Assembly: GCF_002355375.1 (NCBI RefSeq)
Contig: NZ_AP017312.1
Location: forward strand, 3,909,001-3,973,000
Direction: 5' to 3'
DNA from: Aneurinibacillus soli
Lineage (GTDB): Bacteria; Bacillota; Bacilli; Aneurinibacillales; Aneurinibacillaceae
DNA length: 64,000 nt
Below the pieces are notes generated by a model, which was not told the DNA's origin, ran no database searches, and saw only the letters and a list, made by a program, of their open reading frames with translations. Of the stretch, positions 1-8,915 are shown piece by piece. Numbering within the stretch: the first letter of the stretch is position 1; every line of letters begins with the position of its first letter. A program made the translations under genes and the position numbers.

Positions 1-147
1 CTTTTTAAACCAGGAAAAAGGTATGGTATCAAAACAAGAAAAAGGTGCAAGGAATCGGGATTTCTCCTTTTTTCTCACACCTTTTTTCAGCTCTTTTGAG
101 CAACTTTATTTCGATTTTGCTACGAGTTTATTTAATGTGGCACGGGT

Positions 148-1554
148 TTATTTTTTCGTTACAACACATTTAACAAGCAAGCAGACTGATTCCACATGCG
201 CGGTATTTGGAAACATGTCCACCGGCTGAATCCACTCTATCCGGTATCCTTTCGCCAGATATGCGACATCCTTAGCCAGCGTCGACGGATTGCATGACAC
301 ATACACCATTCGCGCAGGCTTCGCACGCAGAATCGCATCAAGCAGCGCACGGTCGCAGCCGGTACGCGGTGGGTCCACGACGACTACATCTGGGCGCTCG
401 CCTTGCTTCACCCACTGTGGTAGCAACTCTTCCGCTCGCCCAACATAAAACGTTGCGTTCGTAGTCCCGTTCAGCACTGCGTTCTGCTTCGCATCTTCAA
501 TCGCTTCTGGAATGATCTCAATCCCACGCACATCTTTTGCATCACGAGCCAACCAAAGCGCAATCGTTCCGACACCGCAGTACGCATCCACCACCCGCTC
601 GTTTCCTGTCAGTGCCGCCGCTTCTGCTGCCGCCTTATATAACTTGATCGTCTGCGCCGGATTCAACTGGAAAAACGCCCGTGGCGATAGTGCATACGTA
701 AGATCACCAAGCGTCTCCTTAATATACGGTTCACCCCAGAGCGGTACCGTTACATCACCAAAAATAAGCGATGTTTTTTTCAAATTAATATTATGGCTAA
801 CACTCGTCAGCTTCGGTAGACGCATCCGCAGTTCGGATACGATCTCTTTTTTGCGTGGCAGTTCATTTGTTGCCGTCACAAAAATAAGTTGTTGCTCGCC
901 CGTAGCAAATCCAGCGCGGGCAACAACTGTACGCACGACCCCTGTTCGTTTCTTCTCATTGTATGGAGCAATATGAAGCTTCTCCAGCACATCCCGGGCA
1001 GCCTGTACCATTTCATTCGTTGCCGGATGCTGCACCGGGCAGCCGCTAATATCAACCAGACTGTGACTCGCTGGAGAATACAACCCAACTGCAATTCTCC
1101 CATCCTGTGTTCCCACCTGAAGCTGAGCTTTATTGCGGTAACTCCACGGCTCATCCATGCCGAGAATCGGACGCAGTGGGATCTGATCTGTCCCCATATA
1201 GCGTGCGAATGCCCCCCGCACAATGTCTTCTTTTGCTTTCAACTGTCCATCATAAGACACATGCTGCATCTGGCAGCCGCCGCACTCTTCGTACACCGGA
1301 CAGGATGGCTTCTGGCGCTGCGCGGATGCCTGCTTAATTTTTTTGACAAGCCCTTCGGCAAATGTCGGACCGTCTTTTGTGATCTTAACTTCTACTACTT
1401 CATCCGGTAGCGCTCCCGGAATGAATACCGCTTTCTTCTTGTAATAACCGATTCCTTCTCCATTAATACCGATTCGCTTTATTGTAACGAGAATCTCCTG
1501 GCCGATCCGAAGCTGTACCGTGCCTGCCTGATTCGTATTTTTATTCTTCTGCAT
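148..1554 (-). CDS. rlmCD: 23S rRNA (uracil-5-)-methyltransferase, RlmCD/RumA family
   Basis: This SAM-dependent enzyme methylates C5 of uridine in 23S rRNA. The 468-aa length is normal for the family. Residues 1-75 look like a TRAM RNA-binding domain. Cys85, Cys91 and Cys94 in CPVYEECGGC are the iron-sulfur cluster ligands. The SAM-binding motif DAYCGVGTIALWLA lies near residue 320, and the catalytic cysteine and proline are in VSCNPSTLAKD near 420. The gene stands alone on the minus strand. The first 147 bases of the window hold no gene, only a 9-bp AAAAAGGTG/CACCTTTTT inverted repeat that could end this transcript. Which of the two RlmCD target uridines it modifies cannot be read from sequence. 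Confidence 0.93.
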   Translation of the reverse strand: MQKNKNTNQAGTVQLRIGQEILVTIKRIGINGEGIGYYKKKAVFIPGALPDEVVEVKITKDGPTFAEGLVKKIKQASAQRQKPSCPVYEECGGCQMQHVSYDGQLKAKEDIVRGAFARYMGTDQIPLRPILGMDEPWSYRNKAQLQVGTQDGRIAVGLYSPASHSLVDISGCPVQHPATNEMVQAARDVLEKLHIAPYNEKKRTGVVRTVVARAGFATGEQQLIFVTATNELPRKKEIVSELRMRLPKLTSVSHNINLKKTSLIFGDVTVPLWGEPYIKETLGDLTYALSPRAFFQLNPAQTIKLYKAAAEAAALTGNERVVDAYCGVGTIALWLARDAKDVRGIEIIPEAIEDAKQNAVLNGTTNATFYVGRAEELLPQWVKQGERPDVVVVDPPRTGCDRALLDAILRAKPARMVYVSCNPSTLAKDVAYLAKGYRIEWIQPVDMFPNTAHVESVCLLVKCVVTKK

Positions 1555-1622
1555 CCATCATTCATCCTTATTTCCTGCTAGGCAGGTTGTTCACATTATA
1601 TCGCCTCATTATAGCATACCAA

Positions 1623-1657
1623 AAACCCCGCAGGCGTCGATACGACCTGCGGGGTCC
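1623..1657 (-). terminator. Rho-independent terminator of the globin chemoreceptor gene
   Basis: A perfect 10-bp stem (ACCCCGCAGG with CCTGCGGGGT) is followed on the minus strand by a short T run. It lies about 20 bases past the stop codon of the minus-strand chemoreceptor gene. Confidence 0.85.
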
Positions 1658-1676
1658 ATAGCAGTAGCATTATTTA

Positions 1677-3431
1677 TTACATATACGAACGATGTTTTTG
1701 CTTCTCGGCGATAATACTCTCCTTCAAGCTCGTAAGCTTCTCCATTACTTCACGCGAAGCATCGGCCAGGTCACGCAAGCAGCGCTCAGCCGTTGGGCGA
1801 TCTCCCCGGTTATAAGCCTGAACCGCTTCTTTGGCCAGACTGTGGACACGGGCATGCGGTGCTTCAATCACTCGATACAGCGGACTGTCACCGAATAGGC
1901 GCTTCGCTTCTCCGTAGTACCACTTACCAAGACGGCAGTCAAAATGAGACGCCACATCTTTCTCATCAATTTTCTCAAATCCGAGCAGCAAATTGTAAAC
2001 CTTCCAGCGCCAGAGTAAGTGATCAGTGATGGCCAGCTGAAGCAAGTCTTCCTGACTCATTTTCATATTTTTCGAGATTGAACGCACCCGATACTCGTCA
2101 ATCATCTTACTTAACTGATAAACGGCCTCCCCGGTACGCCGTCCGATGGCGGCTCCCTTCTCAATCGCTTCGACAATGTTATGATTGCGTGCCGTAATAT
2201 CATCGGTTGCCGCTGCCTGTTCCTGACTGATTGCTGCAATCTCTTCAAAGTGTCGGCCAATTTCATGAATACCTACATTCATGCCTTGCAGATCAGCCGA
2301 TACATTCGCCAGCTTCTCAACGCCTTCATGCAGGCGGTTCGAAGATTGGCTCGTTACATTTTTAATCTCAGACGTGATGCTATGCAGTTCATGCATATCA
2401 TCCGTGATATGGGCTACCGACTGTTTTGTACTATCCGCAAGCTTGCGCACTTCTTCTGCTACAACTGAAAACCCTTTGCCATGTTCACCCGCACGCGCCG
2501 CTTCAATGGATGCGTTAAGGGCAAGCATATTTGTCTGATCGGCAATGCTTTTAATGGCATCAGTCAGCTTGCTCATACTGTTGACGCGTCCATACAGTTG
2601 ATCTACCTGGCCCGCAATCGTTACCTGCTCTGCATCCATCTCATGCAACGAATTCATAACAGCACCAAGTGCAGAAACGCCGCTATCAAGCTTATCAATC
2701 GTATCCGTCGCATCATGTGCCACACTCGCAATCGAACTTGATACTTCTTCTACTCCGGCGTTTAACTCTTCCATCGCTGCGCTGACCGCAGCCGAGTCTT
2801 TCATCTGCTGCTCCTGATAGAACAATAGATCGCGCACTTCGTCAATATTGGCATTGTATTCAATAATGGTCGACAATCCACCAATAAAACTGTTAGCTTG
2901 CAACTCCATATATGTCTCCACCACAATCTGCTGATCGAGTGTAATCATACTTTCGTATGCAAGAAGTGCATCTGTCATCACCGCCGGGCGCTTCGCAAAC
3001 GCTTGCACAATATGTGGAATAAACAACTGATTCAGCAGGGTAAACGCTGGAAAAAACCAGTCCGGTGTCAGGCCGATGCGCGCATGTGCTTCCGCAATGG
3101 CGCGGCGCTTAAATACGTATTCAAGATCAAGCTTATCATCAAACAGACTGATCATATACGCATAAAACGTCTTCTTGAGTTTTTGCTCATCCGCATGATT
3201 GACCAATATCTGATGTAAAAACGACACTTCATGCAAACGGGCATAAAATTTATCCACAATTTCCTGATGGTGCTTCTCAAATACACCTTTTAGACTATGC
3301 ACAATTTCTTTTTGGATTTTGGAAATACCCAGGAAGTCAAGCTTCTCTTTTAATCGTTCATTCGCTGAAATATCCGAATGATGTTCCGTATTGAAATAGC
3401 TATAGTTCGTCATTTTATCTTTAGCAAACAT
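1677..3431 (-). CDS. HemAT-like globin-coupled chemoreceptor with C-terminal CZB zinc-binding domain
   Basis: This is a soluble oxygen/redox chemoreceptor that would signal to CheA/CheW. Residues about 30-190 form a protoglobin sensor, with the probable proximal heme histidine His116 in AEAHARIGL. Residues about 200-440 form the methyl-accepting signalling coiled coil, with the hairpin-tip motif around [20 protein letters not shown]. Residues about 460-575 match a chemoreceptor zinc-binding (CZB) domain: [20 protein letters not shown] and HARVHS supply the His/Cys/His/His ligands. No membrane segment is visible. The start ATG follows GAGGGGTG at good spacing. Bacillus subtilis HemAT lacks the CZB tail, so this receptor may sense zinc or hypochlorite as well as oxygen; that is inference. 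Confidence 0.88.
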   Translation of the reverse strand: MFAKDKMTNYSYFNTEHHSDISANERLKEKLDFLGISKIQKEIVHSLKGVFEKHHQEIVDKFYARLHEVSFLHQILVNHADEQKLKKTFYAYMISLFDDKLDLEYVFKRRAIAEAHARIGLTPDWFFPAFTLLNQLFIPHIVQAFAKRPAVMTDALLAYESMITLDQQIVVETYMELQANSFIGGLSTIIEYNANIDEVRDLLFYQEQQMKDSAAVSAAMEELNAGVEEVSSSIASVAHDATDTIDKLDSGVSALGAVMNSLHEMDAEQVTIAGQVDQLYGRVNSMSKLTDAIKSIADQTNMLALNASIEAARAGEHGKGFSVVAEEVRKLADSTKQSVAHITDDMHELHSITSEIKNVTSQSSNRLHEGVEKLANVSADLQGMNVGIHEIGRHFEEIAAISQEQAAATDDITARNHNIVEAIEKGAAIGRRTGEAVYQLSKMIDEYRVRSISKNMKMSQEDLLQLAITDHLLWRWKVYNLLLGFEKIDEKDVASHFDCRLGKWYYGEAKRLFGDSPLYRVIEAPHARVHSLAKEAVQAYNRGDRPTAERCLRDLADASREVMEKLTSLKESIIAEKQKHRSYM

Positions 3432-3625
3432 AACCTTTCACCCCTCAATCTCACTCTTTTTACGTATACAGCTCCCTATCTAACTTTTATTTTACCACTA
3501 TTAAAGGACTAATTAACTAGATAATAAAGAAATAAAGCGACATTTTCCTGAACTTACTATCATACAGAGAATTGTATGTCTGCTACAATAACGAAATAGA
3601 GTACTGATTGTCAGGGGGATGCACC

Positions 3626-3994
3626 ATGTCGACTTCGACAGCCATTACAACGCTAGAAACACTCGCAGCCATTCATCGTTGTAATGATGAGAGTCAATTA
3701 TATACACAAATCGTGCACAATTTTGCACGCCTTCCTCACTTCTCCTGGATCGGAGTGTATCTGGAGACAGAAGGCCTGCCTATGCTAGCTGCTTCTTCTG
3801 CAGATACACCACTTGATTCCCTGGCTCGCCAGTCGATTCTGCAAATTCCGATCGGGACAGAAGAAGAGTATTACGGAAAACTTACGATTATTGCTCGCCC
3901 ATCATGTACAATTGATGAGGCTGATTATATGGGATTGACCAAAATCGGGCATGAACTCGGCAAAAAAATTACCACACTCCGCACATCTGAATGA
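3626..3994 (+). CDS. Small GAF-domain-like protein
   Basis: A 122-aa protein. ATG at 3626 is preferred over the upstream TTG at 3608 because AGGGGGA lies just before it. The body (SWIGVYL, LPMLAAS, QIPIGTEEEYYGKLTII, MGLTKIGHELGKKI) has the alternating strand/helix pattern of a single GAF domain, but it is shorter than usual and the ligand pocket cannot be assigned. It resembles free-standing GAF proteins such as methionine-sulfoxide reductase fRMsr, but I do not see that family's cysteines (the Cys at SCTID is isolated), so I do not claim that activity. It is divergent from the chemoreceptor and 49 bases upstream of a small membrane protein. Confidence 0.6.
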   Translation: MSTSTAITTLETLAAIHRCNDESQLYTQIVHNFARLPHFSWIGVYLETEGLPMLAASSADTPLDSLARQSILQIPIGTEEEYYGKLTIIARPSCTIDEADYMGLTKIGHELGKKITTLRTSE

Positions 3995-4043
3995 TTTTGT
4001 CTAATGCCCGAATCGTTTATAATGAGACAGAGGTGAAAAACGG

Positions 4044-4229
4044 ATGACAACTTATCAAAAACAGTCGCTTCTCATTGCGATTCTTGGTGTCGCTTCCTTA
4101 ATGGGTGTTGGTATTTCTTTTGCTGAACGCAATTTTCTTATGGCCATAGTTTGTACAATCATCGCCATACTTGTAATCGGGATTGGTTTTATGAACAAGG
4201 CGAAGCACCGAAAAAATGGGACACTGTAG
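4044..4229 (+). CDS. Small two-helix membrane protein (YlaF/DUF5325-like)
   Basis: A 61-aa protein with two hydrophobic segments (residues about 7-25 and 31-50) separated by the short loop AERN, and a basic C-terminal tail (NKAKHRKN). The ribosome site GAGGTG precedes the ATG. The AERN turn between two helices is reminiscent of the Bacillus YlaF family of unknown function; this is a resemblance only. The gene ends just before a strong bidirectional terminator. Confidence 0.6.
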   Translation: MTTYQKQSLLIAILGVASLMGVGISFAERNFLMAIVCTIIAILVIGIGFMNKAKHRKNGTL

Positions 4230-4273
4230 CTTGATCTGGCAACAGTCAAAATAGTACCAATAAGTAGATGTAC

Positions 4274-4309
4274 AAAAAATCCCGATCAAAAACGGTCGGG
4301 ATTTTTTTG
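4274..4309. terminator. Bidirectional terminator
   Basis: AAAAAATCCCGA pairs with TCGGGATTTTTT around a short loop, with T runs in both directions. It separates the small membrane protein gene from the metal-efflux operon. Confidence 0.85.
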
Positions 4310-4324
4310 CATACCTTATACTAA

Positions 4325-4346
4325 TATTCAAATGAATACTTGAATA
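4325..4346. promoter_or_regulatory. SmtB/CadC-type metal operator
   Basis: Inverted repeat with perfect 7-bp arms, TATTCAA (4325-4331) and TTGAATA (4340-4346), 8 bases apart. It has the A/T-rich TCAA...TTGA form typical of ArsR/SmtB operators. It lies about 60 bases upstream of the CDF exporter, whose operon also encodes an SmtB-like repressor, so autoregulated metal-inducible expression is the natural reading. Confidence 0.7.
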
Positions 4347-4404
4347 AATGAAGAGATCCATATACACTGGAGCTACCATCTACTTACGAACAGGAGGATT
4401 TTGT

Positions 4405-5367
4405 ATGGGTATGCATCATCACGATCACGACCACCATGGCCATGATCATCACGGAGGGCATCATCACCATCATGGCGAGCATGCCAATGAGAACACTCTG
4501 CTGTGGGCATTTTTTTTAATTGCTGGCTTCATGATTGTCGAGTTTATTGGCGGCTTTTTCACGAACAGTCTCGCCCTGCTGTCCGACGCGGGGCATATGC
4601 TGAGTGACGCTGCTTCGCTTTTTTTAAGTGTAATGGCAATGTGGCTGGCGCGTAGGCCAGCTACCTCGACGAAAACATACGGGTATAAGCGAACTGAGAT
4701 CCTCGCTGCGTTTCTGAACGGCCTTACGCTGGCTGTCATCTCGATTTACATTTTTGTCGAGGCGTACGATCGCTTTTTTGAACCGCAACCCGTCGCCAGT
4801 CTTACCATGATGCTGATTGCTGTCATCGGTCTTGTTGTCAACATCGTGGTCGCCTGGATTTTGATGCGGGGCGGCGATACACATGATAACCTCAATGTAC
4901 GCAGCGCTTTTCTGCATGTGCTCGGCGACATGCTCGGTTCTGTCGGCGCGATTGCAGCCGGTGCCTTCATCTGGCTATTCGGCTGGACCATTGCCGATCC
5001 GATTGCCAGTGTCATTGTAGCTGCTCTCGTGCTCCTATCTGCCTGGAGAATTATTCGAGATTCTGTTAACGTATTAATGGAAGGCGTACCGAGCGGTATG
5101 GACATCGAGCGCATCCGACATGCTGTACTGGAACTTGATGGAGTGGATGCAATTCACGATCTGCATGTGTGGACCGTTACCTCAAGCTTCCCGTCTCTTA
5201 GCTGCCATGTTGTCATCAAAGATTACACACAGGCCGGAGATATTCTACGAACAGTCAATCAACTATTCAAAGATCAATTTGGCATCAAACATACAACCAT
5301 TCAAATTGAAGATGCAGCCATGTGCGCCAAAGGAGATATGTGCGATGAAGAAGACCACCAGCACTGA
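4405..5367 (+). CDS. CDF-family Zn/Co/Cd efflux protein (CzcD-like)
   Basis: Proton-coupled exporter of Zn2+ or related divalent metals in the cytoplasmic membrane. The ATG at 4405 follows AGGAGG at 8 bases, giving 320 aa. Residues 3-25 are a His/Asp-rich metal-binding tail. Six transmembrane helices follow (about 35-220), with the metal site residues in LLSDAGHMLSDA (TM2) and HVLGDMLGSV (TM5). The C-terminal cytoplasmic domain (about 225-300) contains DLHVWTV and LSCHVVI, and the protein ends with Cys/His-rich MCAKGDMCDEEDHQH. The operator upstream and the overlapping ArsR gene indicate induction by metal excess. Confidence 0.92.
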   Translation: MGMHHHDHDHHGHDHHGGHHHHHGEHANENTLLWAFFLIAGFMIVEFIGGFFTNSLALLSDAGHMLSDAASLFLSVMAMWLARRPATSTKTYGYKRTEILAAFLNGLTLAVISIYIFVEAYDRFFEPQPVASLTMMLIAVIGLVVNIVVAWILMRGGDTHDNLNVRSAFLHVLGDMLGSVGAIAAGAFIWLFGWTIADPIASVIVAALVLLSAWRIIRDSVNVLMEGVPSGMDIERIRHAVLELDGVDAIHDLHVWTVTSSFPSLSCHVVIKDYTQAGDILRTVNQLFKDQFGIKHTTIQIEDAAMCAKGDMCDEEDHQH

Positions 5368-5731
5368 GCCCTCGGTGTGCCATCTTCCTGCAGAAGAGGT
5401 ACATAGCCTGCGGAAAGAACTGGCTCCCCGTCCGATTGAGCATCTGGCCGCCCTTTTTAAAGGGCTGGCCGATGCGAATCGAGTCAAGATCGGCTATATA
5501 TTAACCCGACATGAGGAGTTATGTGTGCACGATATCGCTGATCTGGCAAGCATCTCCGTTGCCAATGCGTCGCATCATCTGCGGCTGATGCGTACACTCG
5601 GCTTAACAAAGACACGCAAAGAAGGTACCACTGTTTTTTATTCCCTGACCGATGATCACGTTCACCGCATTCTGTTATTAGGTATGGATCATATAGAGGA
5701 AGGGAAACATCACGAAGATTATACAGAATAG
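5345..5731 (+). CDS. ArsR/SmtB-family zinc-type repressor
   Basis: A 128-aa winged-helix repressor. The ATG at 5345 lies inside the end of the exporter gene (23-base overlap) and follows AAGGAG, so the pair is translationally coupled. The recognition helix region is SVANASHHLRLMRTLG. The C-terminal helix carries Asp and His in DDHVH, then His and Glu in MDHIEEG, at exactly the D-x-H / H-x-x-E spacing of the alpha-5 zinc site of SmtB. The alpha-3 segment ELCVHDIADL has a single Cys and not the CVC of CadC, which favours zinc sensing at alpha-5. It presumably binds the inverted repeat at 4325-4346. Confidence 0.9.
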   Translation: MKKTTSTEPSVCHLPAEEVHSLRKELAPRPIEHLAALFKGLADANRVKIGYILTRHEELCVHDIADLASISVANASHHLRLMRTLGLTKTRKEGTTVFYSLTDDHVHRILLLGMDHIEEGKHHEDYTE

Positions 5732-5740
5732 GAGAGTTCC

Positions 5741-6226
5741 ATGGACAAGCAACAACTGCTAGCAGCAATCGAACAACTGTCAGACCGTGAGTGCAAAGCA
5801 ATCGAACGTACACTGACAGCTGTACAAAATATGAAAGAAAACAAATATCCCTTTCTTGGCAATTTTCTTGGTGTGACCGAAGAGACAGACGCAGATTCGG
5901 AAACATTCGTCTGCTCGATGCCAATCGGGCGCGAGGTGCTGAATCCGTATCGCATCGTATACGGCGGTATTACCGCAACGCTTGCGGATATGGCTATGGG
6001 CTGGATGCTAGAAAAGCGTATTTCCGGGCAGGATAAGTTTGTCACACTGGACATGCATACGAACTATCATCGAGCAGGTACAGGCAAGCGGCTCATTGCG
6101 ACCGCGCGAGTTATCAACCAGGCGCAGGATATCTGGCAAATGGCGTGTGACGTACATAACGACCGGGGTGATCTGGTCGTGACCAGTACCGGCACGTTCC
6201 TGCAGCTACATCGCAGCCGCGACTAA
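5741..6226 (+). CDS. PaaI-like hotdog-fold thioesterase
   Basis: A 161-aa single hotdog-domain protein. The segment NPYRIVYGGITATLADMAMGW (residues about 67-88) corresponds to the HGG...LAD active-site helix of PaaI/YbgC-type acyl-CoA thioesterases; Tyr replaces the usual His before GG. The first 40 residues are an extra helical extension. The substrate is unknown. Ribosome site GGAGAG precedes the ATG, 9 bases past the repressor gene, so it may be read through from the metal operon, although a metal role is not implied. Confidence 0.75.
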   Translation: MDKQQLLAAIEQLSDRECKAIERTLTAVQNMKENKYPFLGNFLGVTEETDADSETFVCSMPIGREVLNPYRIVYGGITATLADMAMGWMLEKRISGQDKFVTLDMHTNYHRAGTGKRLIATARVINQAQDIWQMACDVHNDRGDLVVTSTGTFLQLHRSRD

Positions 6227-6264
6227 GCCTTACTCTTCCCGATGCCTGGAAAGGGGCTAGGATC

Positions 6265-7047
6265 ATGAAACAAACCGTACAGACAAATGGCATTTCACTC
6301 GCGTATCATGAAGAAGGACAGGGGGAAGCTGTTGTATTCCTCCACGGTTTTTGCGGCAGCTCTGCTTACTGGGAACGAATTGTGCCCGAACTTTCCCGTA
6401 CATTCCGGGTGATTACCCCGGATCTGCGCGGGCACGGCGCAAGCGCGGTAAGCACTGGCACGTATTCGATGGACTTGCTGGCAGACGATATTGCCGGACT
6501 ACTCAAGGCACTCAATCTTGAACAGGCATATGTGTTCGGTCATTCTCTTGGTGGGTATGTGACGCTTGCCCTGGCAGATAATCATCCAGAACTGGTAAAA
6601 GGATTCGGGCTCATCCACTCCACCGGGATGCCGGATGATAAGAAAGCAAAAGAAATTCGACAGGAAGATGCCGCACGCATCGAGGAGGAAGGAATCGAGC
6701 CGTTCATCAATGAGCTGATTCCGAAGCTTTTCACACCCAAAAACCAGGAAGAGATGAAAAATGTAGTGGAGCACACTCGCCAGATCGGTCTAGCCACCCC
6801 TCCTAAAGGTGCAATCAACACCTTAAAAGGCATGGCAGTACGCCCGGACCGCACGACGTTCCTTACAAAAGCAAAATGTCCCGTATTGCTTGTCACCGGA
6901 GAAGACGATCACGTCATTCCATCGGAAAACACATGGACCGGCGCACCAGAGCATGCTGTGCGAGAAACATACTCCCACTGTGTTCACATGAGCATGTACG
7001 AAGCGCCAGACAAGCTCATCCATACCATTCAAAATTTCGTAAAATGA
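6265..7047 (+). CDS. Alpha/beta-fold hydrolase
   Basis: A 260-aa serine hydrolase of the esterase/epoxide-hydrolase-like superfamily. The oxyanion region is HGFCGSSAYW (residues about 27-36), followed by TPDLRGHGAS. The nucleophile elbow is GHSLGGYV (Ser near 96), the acid residue is probably in TGEDDHVIP, and the catalytic His is in SHCVHMSMYEAP. The lid region (about 130-190) is charged and helical. No signal peptide is present. The natural substrate cannot be assigned. Ribosome site AAGGGG precedes the ATG and a strong terminator follows directly. Confidence 0.85.
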   Translation: MKQTVQTNGISLAYHEEGQGEAVVFLHGFCGSSAYWERIVPELSRTFRVITPDLRGHGASAVSTGTYSMDLLADDIAGLLKALNLEQAYVFGHSLGGYVTLALADNHPELVKGFGLIHSTGMPDDKKAKEIRQEDAARIEEEGIEPFINELIPKLFTPKNQEEMKNVVEHTRQIGLATPPKGAINTLKGMAVRPDRTTFLTKAKCPVLLVTGEDDHVIPSENTWTGAPEHAVRETYSHCVHMSMYEAPDKLIHTIQNFVK

Positions 7048-7049
7048 AC

Positions 7050-7093
7050 AGAGGCAATCAGCATCGTATTCTAGCGTGCTGATTGCCTCTTTC
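7050..7093 (+). terminator. Rho-independent terminator after the hydrolase gene
   Basis: AGAGGCAATCAGCA pairs perfectly with TGCTGATTGCCTCT, followed by a T-rich run. It begins right after the hydrolase stop codon. Confidence 0.88.
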
Positions 7094-7264
7094 GTTTTAC
7101 CTTCGATTCCCTCGAGCGCTTCACGCACATCTGTTTCTCCTCCGTATTTTGTACGTTTATTAATTTTTTACATAAAAAATATGGTGAGGGCACGCGATCA
7201 ATTATATAATAAAGGCTGGTCAATAAAGATTTAAAACCGCTAATGCTTATTTTGGGGGATACAC

Positions 7265-8062
7265 ATGGAACACTATTGGATTGCCATTATCTTAGGTATC
7301 GTGGAAGGCTTAACAGAATTTTTGCCAGTTTCCTCCACGGGCCATATGATTTTGATGGCAGATTTACTCAATTTTGACGGGGACAAGGCCAAAACATTTG
7401 AAGTCGTGATTCAACTTGGTTCGATTGCTGCTGTTGTGTTTGTGTTCTGGCGACGCCTGCTCAGTCTGATTGGAATCGGACGCTCACGCACGTACGGTCC
7501 GCAGTTGAATTTGCTGCATGTAATTATCGCTGTACTTCCAGCTGGTTTGATGGGTGTGTTACTGCATGACTTTATCAAGAAACATTTATTCTCCCCATAC
7601 ACGGTGCTCATGGCGCTAGTGGCGGGAGCGATTCTGATGATTGTAGCAGAGCGCTTTCAACCGCGCACAACAGCACCGACCATTGATGATATCACCTACC
7701 GTCAGGCGTTTGGTATCGGTTTATTCCAGTGTCTGGCACTCTGGTCCGGGTTCTCCCGCTCCGGTGCAACGATTGCAGGCGGTCTGTTGCTTGGGACAAG
7801 CCATAAAGCGGCTGCTGAGTTTACCTTTATCGTGGCAATTCCGGTTATGATAGGGGCAACCGGATTGGACCTGATAAAAAGCATGCACTTCCTTTCAGCC
7901 AGCGATTTCGGTTTTTTCGCAACCGGCTTCGTAACGGCGTTCGTTGTTGCCATGCTGGCGATTGTGTCATTCCTGAAGCTCTTGCAACGAATCAGCTTGA
8001 CACCATTTGCGATTTACCGCCTGCTTCTGGCAGCTGTGTTCTACCTGTTTGTGCTTCGGTAA
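7265..8062 (+). CDS. uppP: Undecaprenyl-diphosphatase UppP/BacA
   Basis: This integral membrane phosphatase recycles undecaprenyl diphosphate to the monophosphate carrier lipid for peptidoglycan and other wall polymers, and confers bacitracin tolerance. The 265-aa length is standard. Both family motifs are present: [14 protein letters not shown] (residues about 14-27) and the arginine/serine motif [13 protein letters not shown] near 163. Eight hydrophobic segments are visible. The ATG follows GGGGG at good spacing. It is monocistronic, bounded by terminators on both sides. Confidence 0.96.
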   Translation: MEHYWIAIILGIVEGLTEFLPVSSTGHMILMADLLNFDGDKAKTFEVVIQLGSIAAVVFVFWRRLLSLIGIGRSRTYGPQLNLLHVIIAVLPAGLMGVLLHDFIKKHLFSPYTVLMALVAGAILMIVAERFQPRTTAPTIDDITYRQAFGIGLFQCLALWSGFSRSGATIAGGLLLGTSHKAAAEFTFIVAIPVMIGATGLDLIKSMHFLSASDFGFFATGFVTAFVVAMLAIVSFLKLLQRISLTPFAIYRLLLAAVFYLFVLR

Positions 8063-8064
8063 TG

Positions 8065-8103
8065 AAAAAGAGACTCTCGCATTTTGCGAAAGTCTCTTTT
8101 TTA
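8065..8103 (+). terminator. Rho-independent terminator of uppP
   Basis: AAAAAGAGACT pairs with AGTCTCTTTTT around a GC-containing loop; T run on the plus strand immediately after uppP. Confidence 0.85.
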
Positions 8104-8156
8104 CTATAATAGGTCTGGCAAAATCCCGCACAGCATCAGCCGTCCTTTCTTTCTTT

Positions 8157-8471
8157 TCACTCTTCAATGTAAGGCGCGACTTCCGCCATACCGCCTTCTA
8201 CGTTCACAATTTTCTCGAACCCGTGATTCAATAGGAACTGCGTCACATGCCAGCTGCGAACACCGTGTGCACACATCACAAAAATTGTCTGATCCCGATC
8301 AAGCTCCACAAGACGCTCGGGTACAGTATTCATCGGCATATGATTTGCTTTCTTTAGATGCCCCACTTCCCATTCATACGGTTCGCGTACATCCATAATA
8401 TAACTTTCGTCGAGTGCTCCCTGCTTATACAAATCCGCAAATTCATGCGCAGAAATCGCATTTACTGTCAT
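8157..8471 (-). CDS. Single-domain rhodanese-like sulfurtransferase
   Basis: A 104-aa rhodanese domain. The start at 8471 is chosen because GAGGAGGAAA precedes it; the longer frame has no ribosome site. DVREPYEWEVGHL is the typical CH2A-like strand, and the active-site loop is CAHGVRS with the catalytic Cys near residue 64. The protein would carry persulfide sulfur or act as a thiosulfate sulfurtransferase in the cytoplasm; the partner is unknown. Confidence 0.88.
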   Translation of the reverse strand: MTVNAISAHEFADLYKQGALDESYIMDVREPYEWEVGHLKKANHMPMNTVPERLVELDRDQTIFVMCAHGVRSWHVTQFLLNHGFEKIVNVEGGMAEVAPYIEE

Positions 8472-8642
8472 GCTGTTTGTTTCCTCCTCATAAGCTTCTG
8501 CTTTTTTCCTTATCGTTATTATAGCCAGAGTATACGTGTTATTGCCACTCTGTCTATGTTGCAAATGCGCGGTGCAAGTAGAGACCCTGCACAGAACATG
8601 CTACAATGGATGAAATACGCCATGAAGGAAAGGATGAACGGA

Positions 8643-8864
8643 ATGAACCTGACAGAAAACACACCTGAAAATATTGAATATATGATTGAAGCGATCAAGG
8701 ATAAGCTGCGCATCGCGAATGCCAGCGCTGTAAAAGCGACTCACTTCGATGACAGCAAATACGAGGACCTCAAAGATATTTATGATATGGTTATGTCACG
8801 TACACAGTTCAGTATTAGCGAAATGGAAGCAATCGTGAACGAACTAGGCAGCCTACGCAAATAA
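8643..8864 (+). CDS. UPF0435/DUF1128 family protein (YfkK-like)
   Basis: A 73-aa helical protein. It closely follows the Bacillus YfkK pattern: MNLTENTPENIEYMIEAI at the N-terminus and the family-typical FSISEMEAIVNELGSLRK at the C-terminus. ATG at 8643 is preferred because it matches the family start; an alternative ATG at 8634 sits almost on the AAGGAAAGG ribosome site. The molecular function is not known. Confidence 0.85.
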   Translation: MNLTENTPENIEYMIEAIKDKLRIANASAVKATHFDDSKYEDLKDIYDMVMSRTQFSISEMEAIVNELGSLRK

Positions 8865-8873
8865 ACTTTTAAC

Positions 8874-8906
8874 AAAAAAGCAGCCCGATACAGTGGCTGC
8901 TTTTTT
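8874..8906. terminator. Bidirectional terminator between the UPF0435 gene and corA
   Basis: AAAAAAGCAGCC pairs with GGCTGCTTTTTT, with runs on both strands. It serves the two convergent genes. Confidence 0.87.
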
Positions 8907-8915
8907 GCGTTCTAC

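Noticed and set aside
23-229. 68-codon plus-strand frame at the window start
   Set aside because: No ribosome site; mostly antisense to the end of the rlmCD gene; composition not protein-like.
512-1410. Plus-strand frames opposite the rRNA methyltransferase gene
   Set aside because: Shadows of a strongly supported conserved gene on the other strand.
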